A DNA stretch of 64,000 nt from Hyphomicrobiales bacterium (GTDB lineage: Bacteria > Pseudomonadota > Alphaproteobacteria > Rhizobiales > Rhizobiaceae): the NCBI GenBank assembly GCA_900473745.1, contig UCMW01000004.1, positions 434,001 through 498,000 on the forward strand. Reading direction: 5' to 3'. Positions 9,304 to 17,164 of the stretch are shown piece after piece. Positions within the stretch are counted from its first letter, which is position 1; every line of letters begins with the position of its first letter. The notes under the pieces were generated by a model. That model ran no database searches, had not been told where the DNA came from, and saw only the letters and a list, made by a program, of their open reading frames with translations. A program made the translations under genes and the position numbers.

Positions 9304-11079
9304 GTGACCGAGTTTCCACCGGCCCCCGGCCAGGACCAGAGACGTGAGGGGCCCGACAATCCGTCGACCGAAGCCTCGCTCGACGCTGCCCTGTTGGATT
9401 CAGTCTCGGAAGCATTCTCTGCCGCCTTCATCGTCTATGATCGGCACGACCATCTGATCTTCGCCAGCCGCAGTGCCCGTCAGTTCCTTCCCCTTCCGTC
9501 TGCCTTCTTCGCTCCCGGAACCCGCCTGAGGGACATTCTCGGCGCGGCATACGATACTGGACTTCGCCATGCGGCGAGCGGCCAGTCCGAGGCCATCTCG
9601 CTCAGCCGTGAGGAATGGCTGAATGGCCAGATTGCCGCCCATTGGAAAGAACGCTCGGAATTTCAGTCCACGTCCGATGGCAAGCGCTGGACCCGCTTTT
9701 CCAAACGCCGCCTCTCGTCCGGATTCGGCTTCTGCCTGATGAGCGATATCACCGAGCAAAAACGTCGCGAAGAGCAGTGGCGCGCCGACATCGAGCGTGT
9801 TCAGCTCACCGAAGAAATCCTCGACAATCTCGCCCATCCGGTTTTCGTCCAGGATCGCAATCTCCAGCTCGTCGCCGTCAACAAGGTGTTCTGTGCGGCG
9901 GTTTCCGTCGGCGCCGAAAATGCCCTTGGGGGGGCGATTTCCAATTTCTTCGAACCAGAGGTCGCCGCCCGGCTGCTGGCCGCCTCGCGCCATGTGCTCG
10001 AGACGGGGGTCACCTCGTCTCTCACTGTACCCATGCGACTCTACGGTGATCCACCGCGCCCGATCCTTGTTCATGTCCAGCGCGTGGGCAAACCCGGTCG
10101 ATATCTCGTCGTGGCGAGCCTCGGCGAGGTGGGTACAACGGCAGACATTGCTCCGTCCGATCCGGTGGAAAATCTCGTCTCGTCTGATGGGAATGGTCGC
10201 GACCACGGCGTTGTCGACGGACGTCTCACCGGCCGCAAGGCCTTGCTCGTCACCGACGACCGCGAGTTTGAAGCGCGTGCGCTGGAAATTCTGCAGCTGC
10301 TTGGTCTCGACAGTTGCTGTGTGCGCGACGATCAGGAACTCGATGCCTTCCTGTCCGTCGCCCGGTCCGTCGGCGTGGTGGTCGATCTCGCGATCGTCGA
10401 TGTCGATCTCGACATGCGCTGCCTGGAACTTCTTCAGGCGGTAGATGTCGACTACATCACCTTGCCGATTTCCGACATCGCCGGCGACCTTGCCTTCAGC
10501 GTGCTCGATCGCATGACCGCCCTCAGGGCCGACCCCGTGCCAGCGGACGACTGGGAAATTACCACGGACGATACGCCGTCGATGCCTGTCCGCGACGCGG
10601 GTGCCGAGGTGGGGCTCTCCGAAATCCGCAGCCACCACGTTCCATCGCCGTCCCCCACCCCTCCGTCGCCCTCCCACAAGTCGCCTTCCATGGTCCTCGT
10701 CGCCGAAGACAACGAGATCAACCAGATCGTCTTCTCGCAGATCCTCGAAGGTCTGGGCTATGCCTACCGCATCTGTGCAGACGGCGAGAGTGCAGTCCGT
10801 CTATGGGCAGAACTGCAGCCGGCGATCGTCTTGATGGACGTCACGCTTCCCGGCATCAACGGCTTCGAGGCGGCCCGCCGCATCCGGCAGATGCCGGAGG
10901 TGGGGCAGACGCCGACACCCATCATCGGCGTTCTCGCCCAGGCATTCGACCGCGACCGCGAAGCCTGCTTCGCCTCCGGCATGGACGATGTGATCCTGAA
11001 GCCGCTCAGCCCTGATGTCATCGAACAGGCAATCCGCCGCCTCGTGCCTGACATCGCCCGGCTCGCCTCCACCGCCTGA
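9304..11079 (+). CDS. PAS-PAS-REC-REC signalling protein without a kinase domain
   Basis: About 591 residues from a GTG at 9304 preceded by AGAGG; the frame is open to an ATG at 9133, but the extra 57 residues look non-coding. Order: a PAS-like domain (FIVYDRHDHLIFASRSARQF) ending in SDITEQKRREE, a second PAS (EEILDNLAHPVFVQDRNLQLVAVN), a degenerate receiver (GRKALLVTDDREFEARALEI, with DLAIVDVDL at the acceptor site) and a canonical C-terminal receiver (VLVAEDNEINQ, LMDVTLPGINGFEAAR with the acceptor Asp, ILKPLS with the conserved Lys). No HisKA or HATPase lies between them. It must be phosphorylated by another kinase; the GGDEF-EAL gene 112 bases downstream is a plausible partner. Confidence 0.8.
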   Translation: MTEFPPAPGQDQRREGPDNPSTEASLDAALLDSVSEAFSAAFIVYDRHDHLIFASRSARQFLPLPSAFFAPGTRLRDILGAAYDTGLRHAASGQSEAISLSREEWLNGQIAAHWKERSEFQSTSDGKRWTRFSKRRLSSGFGFCLMSDITEQKRREEQWRADIERVQLTEEILDNLAHPVFVQDRNLQLVAVNKVFCAAVSVGAENALGGAISNFFEPEVAARLLAASRHVLETGVTSSLTVPMRLYGDPPRPILVHVQRVGKPGRYLVVASLGEVGTTADIAPSDPVENLVSSDGNGRDHGVVDGRLTGRKALLVTDDREFEARALEILQLLGLDSCCVRDDQELDAFLSVARSVGVVVDLAIVDVDLDMRCLELLQAVDVDYITLPISDIAGDLAFSVLDRMTALRADPVPADDWEITTDDTPSMPVRDAGAEVGLSEIRSHHVPSPSPTPPSPSHKSPSMVLVAEDNEINQIVFSQILEGLGYAYRICADGESAVRLWAELQPAIVLMDVTLPGINGFEAARRIRQMPEVGQTPTPIIGVLAQAFDRDREACFASGMDDVILKPLSPDVIEQAIRRLVPDIARLASTA

Positions 11080-11191
11080 TCACCCGATTTTTTGGGTGTC
11101 TGCGGCGCTTACTCCGCGCGTATCGATATGATTATTTTAATGTTTTAGACCCATTCTGGCACGCGTGATAGAACCGTACCAGGAAGCATGA

Positions 11192-12553
11192 ATGGGTCCC
11201 GCCGGAATCGCCTTTGACCCGCAAGGCCAGGGCGACCAGAAGACGACAGGTTATACCGATCGATTGACCGGCCTCGGCAACCGCCACCGGCTGGGCGATA
11301 AGGTGCGCCAGCTTGCGGCCGACCGCGCGACAGATCCCGCGCCCTTCACAGTCGGTATCGTCAATCTCGACGGCTTCAAGCCGATCAACGATCTCTTCGG
11401 CCAGGCCGCCGGCGACGAAATCCTCTGCCAGGTCGCCCATCGCCTCAAGGCCTGCGTGCCGGACGGCGCGACCGTCACTCGTCATGATGGCGACGAATTC
11501 GCCATCGTGCTGCCACTGGTCTTCGAACGACTGGGTGCAGAACGCGCCGGGCAACTGATCAAGGACGTCCTCTCTGCCCCCTATGATCTCGGCGACCGCA
11601 ACGTCCGCCTTTCCGCATCTCTCGGCTTTGCCGTCTATCCCTTTGCCGGCGAAGATTTCGAAGAGCTGATGAAGAGTGCCGAAACGGCGCTTTACCGCTC
11701 CAAGCGACGTGGCCGTGGCCAGATCACCGTCTATTCCCGCGAGATCGCCCAGGAGATGAAGCAGGCAACGCAGCTCGAACAGGCGTTGCGCAATGCCATC
11801 ATCAACGACACCGTCGACGTGCATTTTCAGCCGATCGTGCGCCTGCGCGACAACCGCGTCGTCGGTTTCGAAGCACTTGCCCGCTGGATCGATCCCGATC
11901 TCGGCTTCGTCTCCCCGGCCGTCTTCGTGCCGCTCGCTGAAGAGCGCGGCTTTATCGATACGCTCTCCGAAACCCTGCTGCGCAAGGCTGCCGAAGCGAC
12001 GCTCGCCTGGCCGCGCGATCTCTTCCTGTCCTTCAATCTTTCCTCGGTCCAGCTGATGGACCTCCGCACCTCGTTCAACACGCTGTCGATTCTCAACAGC
12101 GTCGGCTTCGATCCGCGCCGCCTGGAGCTGGAGATCACCGAAACGGCGGTGATGTCGTCTGCCGATACGGCCCGCCGCATCATCAAGGAGCTGAAGGATG
12201 CCGGCATCCGCATCTCGCTCGATGATTTCGGCACTGGCCAGTCGAGCCTCGGTCGGCTGCGCGAGTTTACCTTCGACAAGGTGAAGATCGACCGAGCCTT
12301 CGTCTCGGCGATCACCACCGACCGCACCTCGGAACACATCATCAAGGCTATTGTCAGCATGTGTGAAGGCCTCGATCTCGAAGTCGTCGCGGAAGGTATC
12401 GAGACGGAGTGCGAAGCGCAAAAGCTGCGGGAACTCGGTTGCGGCATGGGGCAGGGCTATTACTTCGGCAAGCCGGCCGATGCCGCGGCCACCCTGCGTT
12501 ATCTGGCAGAGCACCATCACGACTTCGCGCTCGTCGATCGCGCCTCGGCCTGA
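11192..12553 (+). CDS. GGDEF-EAL cyclic di-GMP protein
   Basis: 453 residues, cytoplasmic, with no transmembrane segment or sensor domain. GGDEF domain at about 20-180: DRLTGLGNRHRL, FKPINDLFGQAAGDEIL and an active loop reading HDGDEFAI, where the first signature glycine is aspartate, so cyclase activity is doubtful. EAL domain at about 200-445 looks intact: FEALARW, NLSSVQL, ELEITETAV, LDDFGTGQSSL, KIDRAFV and AEGIET. It probably degrades c-di-GMP, perhaps with GTP-regulated activity. It follows the PAS/REC gene in the same direction and may be the output of that pathway. Confidence 0.9.
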   Translation: MGPAGIAFDPQGQGDQKTTGYTDRLTGLGNRHRLGDKVRQLAADRATDPAPFTVGIVNLDGFKPINDLFGQAAGDEILCQVAHRLKACVPDGATVTRHDGDEFAIVLPLVFERLGAERAGQLIKDVLSAPYDLGDRNVRLSASLGFAVYPFAGEDFEELMKSAETALYRSKRRGRGQITVYSREIAQEMKQATQLEQALRNAIINDTVDVHFQPIVRLRDNRVVGFEALARWIDPDLGFVSPAVFVPLAEERGFIDTLSETLLRKAAEATLAWPRDLFLSFNLSSVQLMDLRTSFNTLSILNSVGFDPRRLELEITETAVMSSADTARRIIKELKDAGIRISLDDFGTGQSSLGRLREFTFDKVKIDRAFVSAITTDRTSEHIIKAIVSMCEGLDLEVVAEGIETECEAQKLRELGCGMGQGYYFGKPADAAATLRYLAEHHHDFALVDRASA

Positions 12554-12581
12554 CGGAATACACTTCAACACGCAAAGAAAA

Positions 12582-12601
12582 GGCGGCGCCGAAGCGCCGC
12601 C
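12582..12601 (-). terminator. Terminator of the PRC-barrel gene
   Basis: Perfect 8-bp GC stem GGCGGCGC/GCGCCGCC with a 4-base loop; on the minus strand it is followed by TTTTCTTT, so it serves the PRC-barrel gene. It sits 28 bases after the GGDEF-EAL stop. Confidence 0.75.
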
Positions 12602-12634
12602 CGTCAGGACTTCAATACGTCCCTGGTTCTCGGA

Positions 12635-13309
12635 TCAGTTGTCCGTCGACGACGTGGTCGTGCCGTCGGTCGTGGTCATGCCCGTACCGGTCGTAGCAGA
12701 GCCGGCGTCGGCAGCCTGATCATCCAGCGTGCGGAATTCCGGCGCGTTGGTCAGGCTTTCGGCCGTTTCCGTGGTCGTCAGGCGGACTTCGGCTTCAGCA
12801 ACGACTTCAGCCTGGGTTTCGCCGTCGGCGGCCGCATCAGCCGCATCGCCAGAGGCGGTTTCGCGGGTGATCGTGATCTTGTCGAACGGAATGGCGACGT
12901 TCTTTTCGCCGATGCCGAGGAAACCGCCCACACCGACGATAGCTGCGACGACGCCGCCGTCATCCTGCACGAGCAGGTCGTTGATGTCGCCGATCGACTG
13001 GTTGTCGGCGGTGTAAATCGGCTGACCCATGAAGTCGCTGACCGAAATCTGGTTTTCAGCCTGCTCCGTCAGATAAGTGGCGCTGCCGGCAGCATCAGTC
13101 GGTGCCTGGGCCGTAGTGCCCATCGAGCCGGAGTTTGTGTCGGTCGACGCGCCCGGGGTAACCGGAGCCGGGGTGGCTGCGCCATCGGTTGCGGCCGGCG
13201 GGGTCGTTGTGGCGCCGGGGGTGGTGGCGTCCTGAGCAACCGCGAACGGAGCCATGGCGGTGGAGCTGAGCAGCATGACTGCGGCGAGGGTCTTGAGTGA
13301 CTTGTTCAT
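12635..13309 (-). CDS. Secreted PRC-barrel domain protein
   Basis: 224 residues with a Sec signal peptide (MNKSLKTLAAVMLLSSTAMA, cleavage probably after FAVAQ), a Thr/Pro/Ala-rich linker to about residue 75, then a PRC-barrel: ISVSDFMGQPIYTADNQSIG, INDLLVQDDGGVVAAIVGVG and FLGIGEKNVAIPFDKITI. The tail is again Thr/Ser-rich. The domain is a small beta barrel used for protein or RNA contacts; exported rhizobial versions are commonly stress-induced, and an EcfG-type promoter lies upstream. Periplasmic location is inferred from the signal sequence. Confidence 0.85.
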   Translation of the reverse strand: MNKSLKTLAAVMLLSSTAMAPFAVAQDATTPGATTTPPAATDGAATPAPVTPGASTDTNSGSMGTTAQAPTDAAGSATYLTEQAENQISVSDFMGQPIYTADNQSIGDINDLLVQDDGGVVAAIVGVGGFLGIGEKNVAIPFDKITITRETASGDAADAAADGETQAEVVAEAEVRLTTTETAESLTNAPEFRTLDDQAADAGSATTGTGMTTTDGTTTSSTDN

Positions 13310-13394
13310 GGTGGACCTACCTTTCCTCTGAGATGGTCTGCGACTGACGCTGCCTGTCGTTGTTTCGACTGCGGCGGCGTCGGTTCGAGAGGAA

Positions 13395-13419
13395 AATGTC
13401 CGGGAAGCGGCTTCGTTCC
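13395..13419 (-). promoter_or_regulatory. Candidate EcfG/RpoE2-type promoter
   Basis: On the minus strand GGAAC (13419-13415), 16 bases, then CATT (13398-13395), close to the GGAAC-N16-17-CGTT pattern of general stress sigma factors in alphaproteobacteria. It is about 85 bases upstream of the PRC-barrel start. Confidence 0.45.
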
Positions 13420-13479
13420 GCAGAGAGGTGCGAGTTTATTTTACCCGTGTGACGGGAACAAAATGACGGCTTGTCGGTT

Positions 13480-13505
13480 TGCCGGCCCCTCGTCGAGGGC
13501 CGGCA
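13480..13505 (-). terminator. Terminator of the SMP-30 gene
   Basis: Perfect 9-bp stem TGCCGGCCC/GGGCCGGCA around an 8-base loop, 24 bases downstream of the SMP-30 stop on the minus strand. The following run is weak, so efficiency is uncertain. Confidence 0.55.
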
Positions 13506-13528
13506 GTTTCATCGATTGAGGAACGAAT

Positions 13529-14413
13529 TCAAAGCTTGAATCGCGGCTCGGCCTTGCCCTTCACGGTTACGCCGAGATCGAAGGTCGCCCCCGCGATGGG
13601 ATCGGCTGCCCGCTCCGCGTCCGACAATCCCTCCCAGCAGGAGGTCACGGCGAGGCGGTCGAAACCGTCGCCGAAAAAGGCCGGGCAGGTGGGACGACGC
13701 ATCGGTGTCGCATAGCGCGCGATATGGCTGCCATCCGGCCCGTAGCGGTCGACGCCGCCACCATCCCAGTTCGCATTCCAGATCGTGCCCTCGAGGTCGA
13801 CAACGGAGCCGTCGATGACGCCAGGACGTTTGGACTGGTCGATGAAGATCGTAGGCTCGGATACAGGACGCCCCGTCGTGGGATCAAGCTCAACCCGCAT
13901 CATGTGATTGACCTTCGAATCGTTGAAATAGCCGACGGAACCGTCCGGCGAGAAGCAGATGCCGTTCGGAATGCTGACGGCATCGAAGAGCTTCGTCACC
14001 GAGGTCCCGGCCACGTGATAGATCGCGCCGGCGCCGGTTTCGGCCGTCCGGCTCATCGTGCCGATCCAGAGTGCACCGCTCGGATGGACCCGCCCGTCGT
14101 TTGAACGGTTCTGCGGCTTGTCCTCGATGGCGGCATAAGAAGAGAGAGTGCCGCTGACGCTGTCACGCAGGAACAGCCCCTGGTCCGAGGCGATCAGCTG
14201 CCGCGTCTCGTCGATCACGGCGAGAACGCTGCCGAGGAAGGGCAGCGCGTGCGTCTTCAAGCCGCCCGCTTTGACATCGAACTCGCACAGCGACTTTCCG
14301 AGAATGTCGAACCAGAAGAGGGCGCCGGAGATCGGGTCGTAGGTCGGGCCTTCGCCCAGTTCCATGCGGTCCTTGGTCAGCACCTTGCCGTTGAAGCTTT
14401 CTGTCGCAATCAC
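13529..14413 (-). CDS. SMP-30/gluconolactonase/LRE family protein
   Basis: 294 residues forming the six-bladed propeller of the SMP-30 family. Metal-site segments are visible: LGEGPTYDP near residue 20 (Glu), PQNRSNDGRVHPSGALWIGTM near 100 (Asn/Asp) and the PNGICFSPDG block near 148 with GVIDGSVVDLEG after it. The family hydrolyses sugar lactones with a divalent metal; the actual lactone cannot be told. It is divergent from a LuxR-type regulator across a 350-base gap. A sugar transporter or dehydrogenase that would reveal the pathway is absent. Confidence 0.88.
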   Translation of the reverse strand: MIATESFNGKVLTKDRMELGEGPTYDPISGALFWFDILGKSLCEFDVKAGGLKTHALPFLGSVLAVIDETRQLIASDQGLFLRDSVSGTLSSYAAIEDKPQNRSNDGRVHPSGALWIGTMSRTAETGAGAIYHVAGTSVTKLFDAVSIPNGICFSPDGSVGYFNDSKVNHMMRVELDPTTGRPVSEPTIFIDQSKRPGVIDGSVVDLEGTIWNANWDGGGVDRYGPDGSHIARYATPMRRPTCPAFFGDGFDRLAVTSCWEGLSDAERAADPIAGATFDLGVTVKGKAEPRFKL

Positions 14414-14763
14414 GCTTGTCCTCCTTGTCGATCGTGGTCTCTACCTAGCCGCGCGTTTCGGGTCGCTGACAGCCGTTTACGGTAAAATTGATGGGGTATC
14501 TGGACCCTGTGAGCTTTACAAGTCTATGCTCTTGCAACCCGAGGGAAGAGATTCGCTTTCGTGTCGCCTTTGGCATACTTCACCCAGACTGGTGCCGGTG
14601 CGAAAGACAGGTTGAGTCAGGGCTTGAAGCGATGGTGTGACGCTTGAATTCATCACGCCTTTCCGAATGACGGCCAATGGCAGGTGCAAATACAATTGAC
14701 GTATACGCCTTCGATGAGCTTCCCGAAAATCATGATCGGTGATCCGGTTAGGGTCTGTGTGCG
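14414..14763. other. Divergent intergenic region, SMP-30/LuxR
   Basis: 350 bases without a credible gene. It holds an 11-bp palindrome TTTACGGTAAA at 14476-14486, about 65 bases from the SMP-30 start, and a short CGTATACG palindrome near 14700 before the LuxR gene. Either could be an operator. No consensus promoter or canonical lux box was found. Confidence 0.4.
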
Positions 14764-15501
14764 ATGACGAACCAAGACATGGCAGCTGCCGCCCGCGTCG
14801 AAGGCCTGATCGCCGATGTGAAGGGCTTCAAGACCCAGTTCGATGTCTTCCGATTCATGAAGCGGGTAACCGAAGTTTACGGCGCTCGTGCCTTCATGGT
14901 GCTCAACATGCCGGGTTCCACCGCCCAGGATCTGAGCAGCAGCTCGATCATCACCAACTGGCCGGCCGATCTTCTGACGGAATTCGACCAGGTCTCACTT
15001 CTGGCGGGAAGCCCGGTGCTGGCGCATCTGCGGCGCTCCTCCATCCCGCTGCGCTTCGACATCGATGATGTGGCACTTCAACGCGACCCCAAGTCCGGTG
15101 AAATTTCCAAGACGCTCTTCACGCGTTTCCGGATGAACCGCGGGGCCTATTTTCCCGTCCATGACGCGGCCGGCTCGCGGGGCGCCATTTCCTTCATCGG
15201 AGATCGCGAGCCTTACGATACGCGCGAGATGATGGAACTCGCCTATCTCGCAGCCCATATTTTCAATCGTCTCGCCGAGATCCGCGAGATGGACAGCCGC
15301 GGTAGCGACATGCTCACCGAACGCGAGCTCGATTGCCTGAACTGGACGGCCGCCGGCAAGACCAGTGTCGAGATCGCCGAGATCCTGACCCTCTCCGAGC
15401 ACACGATCAATCACTATCTCAACCGTGCGACCAAGAAGCTGGACGCGGTGAACCGCACCCAGGCGGTCGCCAAGGCGCTGCGCCTCGGCTTGATCAAGTA
15501 A
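14764..15501 (+). CDS. LuxR-family transcriptional regulator (solo)
   Basis: 245 residues: an N-terminal domain of the autoinducer-binding type (about 20-165) and a C-terminal GerE helix-turn-helix (LTERELDCLNWTAAGKTSVE, then LSEHTINHYLNRATKKL). The signal-binding region departs from the acyl-homoserine lactone consensus: the conserved Asp-Pro pair reads SP (LLAGSPVLAHL) and the later Trp position reads LRFD. It may therefore respond to another ligand or to none. No luxI-type synthase is in the window. The divergent SMP-30 gene is a possible target. Confidence 0.88.
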   Translation: MTNQDMAAAARVEGLIADVKGFKTQFDVFRFMKRVTEVYGARAFMVLNMPGSTAQDLSSSSIITNWPADLLTEFDQVSLLAGSPVLAHLRRSSIPLRFDIDDVALQRDPKSGEISKTLFTRFRMNRGAYFPVHDAAGSRGAISFIGDREPYDTREMMELAYLAAHIFNRLAEIREMDSRGSDMLTERELDCLNWTAAGKTSVEIAEILTLSEHTINHYLNRATKKLDAVNRTQAVAKALRLGLIK

Positions 15502-15622
15502 GTGTAAACGCTGGTGCATTTTTGTGCGCCATGCCTGGGCTCCGCCTGTTTTCCCGGCATCTTGCCTTGTCCCCGAACACGTCCTGCCCCCCTTCAGCGC
15601 CGGTTTCCGGTTCCTTTTCGTC

Positions 15623-15638
15623 TGGCACGCTTCCTGCA
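15623..15638 (+). promoter_or_regulatory. Sigma-54-type promoter upstream of mrp
   Basis: TGGCACG, four bases, then CTGCA; the invariant GG (15624-15625) and GC (15636-15637) are separated by exactly 10 bases. Against TGGCACG-N4-TTGCA only one position differs. The predicted start is near 15648, which leaves a leader of about 200 bases before mrp. Confidence 0.5.
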
Positions 15639-15668
15639 TTGCTAGTGGCAGTCCAGAGGGGACGTTGC

Positions 15669-15780
15669 ACGACACCCTTCAAAGGGTGCAGCCTGACAAG
15701 CCGCCGCGGGGGGTGCTCTCCGCAGGCGGCTTGTCTGTATGTGCGGCAATGGTCGCACCCTCTGCACCGCATTTGCGGTT
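15669..15780 (+). ncRNA. Hairpin-rich leader or small RNA candidate
   Basis: Three stems in succession: CACCC/GGGTG around TTCAAA (about 15673-15688); a 10-bp perfect stem ACAAGCCGCC (15696-15705)/GGCGGCTTGT (15725-15734) extended inward by GCGG/CCGC with one bulged A; and ACCGC/GCGGT around ATTT (about 15767-15780). No T-run follows the stems. The region starts just after the sigma-54-like promoter. It could be an mRNA leader of mrp or an independent RNA; I do not recognise the family. Confidence 0.35.
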
Positions 15781-15847
15781 GGCGAACGCCTCCCGGTCCA
15801 TTATCTGGTGTCCCAGACATGCAAGACCGAGCGGAAAGAAAATCGAA

Positions 15848-17008
15848 ATGACCGAGTTGTCGCGTGACCTGGTGGTTGAGGCGTTGAAGGGGATCCGTGG
15901 TCCGGATCTGGATGGAAACATCATCGATCTGGGCATGGTCTCGGATGTCTTCATCTCGGACGGCAAGGTCTATTTTTCGATCAATGTGCCGGCTGAGCGC
16001 GCCCAGGAACTGGAACCGCTCCGCCAGGCGGCCGAGCGCACGGTCAAGGCGCTCCCCGGGGTCAAGGGGGCCGTGGTCAGCCTGACTGCCGAGCTCAAGC
16101 AGGGATCTGCCCCGCCACCGCCGCGCCCTCAAGCGGCCGCGCCCGCCCATGGCCACGGCCATGCCCACAATCACGGGCCGGCCCCGAGTGGTCCGCAACG
16201 CACGAAGGCCGGCGTACCTGGCATCGATGCCATCATCGCGGTCGCTTCCGGCAAGGGCGGCGTCGGCAAGTCGACGACCGCAGTCAACCTCGCTCTGGCA
16301 CTCAAGGCCAACGGCCTGCGTGTCGGCATTCTCGATGCCGACGTCTATGGTCCGTCCATGCCGCGCCTTCTCGGCATTTCGGGCAAGCCGCAGCAGATCG
16401 AGAACCGCATTATCGTGCCCATGGAGAATTACGGCATCAAGGTCATGTCGATGGGCTTCCTTGTCGACGAAGGCACAGCCATGATCTGGCGTGGCCCGAT
16501 GGTCCAGTCGGCGCTCATGCAGATGCTGCGCGAAGTTGCCTGGGGCGACCTCGACGTGCTCGTGGTCGACATGCCTCCTGGCACCGGGGATGCCCAGCTG
16601 ACCATGGCCCAGCAGGTGCCGCTATCCGGTGCCGTCATCGTCTCCACGCCGCAGGATCTTGCCCTGATCGACGCCCGCAAGGGGCTCAACATGTTCAACA
16701 AGGTCGAAGTGCCCGTGCTCGGCATCGTCGAAAACATGAGCTACTTCATCGCTCCGGACACGGGCAACCGTTACGACATCTTCGGTCATGGCGGTGCGAA
16801 GGCCGAAGCCGAGACCATCGGCGTGCCCTTCCTCGGCGAGGTGCCGCTCACCATCTCCATCCGCGAAACGTCGGATGCCGGAACGCCCGTCGTCGTCAGC
16901 GAGCCCGACGGTCCACAGGCGAAGATCTACCGCGATATCGCGACAAAGGTCTGGGAACAGGTGAAGGCCCGTTCCGGACGCGCCGCCCCCTCGATCGTCT
17001 TCGAATAA
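15848..17008 (+). CDS. mrp: Mrp/NBP35-family iron-sulfur carrier ATPase
   Basis: 386 residues from the ATG at 15848; the frame is open upstream to 15524 but that stretch is intergenic in character. An N-terminal DUF59/MIP18 domain (VVEALKGIRGPDLDGNIIDL) is followed by a His-rich linker (AHGHGHAHNHGP) and the ATPase: deviant Walker A ASGKGGVGKSTTAVNLA, DADVYGPSMPR, DMPPGTGDAQLT. The C-terminal CxxC of most Mrp proteins is not seen; the matching region reads IVENMSYFIAPDTGNRYDIF. Mrp/ApbC proteins carry and transfer Fe-S clusters. The lost cysteines may mean a different or weaker cluster role. Confidence 0.9.
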   Translation: MTELSRDLVVEALKGIRGPDLDGNIIDLGMVSDVFISDGKVYFSINVPAERAQELEPLRQAAERTVKALPGVKGAVVSLTAELKQGSAPPPPRPQAAAPAHGHGHAHNHGPAPSGPQRTKAGVPGIDAIIAVASGKGGVGKSTTAVNLALALKANGLRVGILDADVYGPSMPRLLGISGKPQQIENRIIVPMENYGIKVMSMGFLVDEGTAMIWRGPMVQSALMQMLREVAWGDLDVLVVDMPPGTGDAQLTMAQQVPLSGAVIVSTPQDLALIDARKGLNMFNKVEVPVLGIVENMSYFIAPDTGNRYDIFGHGGAKAEAETIGVPFLGEVPLTISIRETSDAGTPVVVSEPDGPQAKIYRDIATKVWEQVKARSGRAAPSIVFE

Positions 17009-17164
17009 TTTCAAGCCACTGGGACAGCCAGTTTTCCACTGTTTCGGCAGGTAGTCGTGCACCGGCTGCATTGCTGTGCTGCAGCAATTGATTTGGCTTT
17101 CATTTCGGGTCTATGCTTGTGTCCGCGCTCCAACCGCGCGGCGTTCCATGAAGGTGACCAGTCC

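Noticed and set aside
9400..12571. Two long minus-strand frames opposite the PAS/REC and GGDEF-EAL genes
   Set aside because: Both are shadows of well-defined signalling domains; no ribosome sites or family similarity.
15511..15533. Possible NtrC site (GGTGCATTTTTGTGCGCC) upstream of the sigma-54-like promoter
   Set aside because: Half-sites and spacing do not match the NtrC consensus well enough to support a claim.
15524..15847. N-terminal extension of mrp by 108 codons
   Set aside because: The stretch contains the sigma-54-like promoter and hairpins, is not protein-like, and the DUF59 domain begins at the ATG at 15848.
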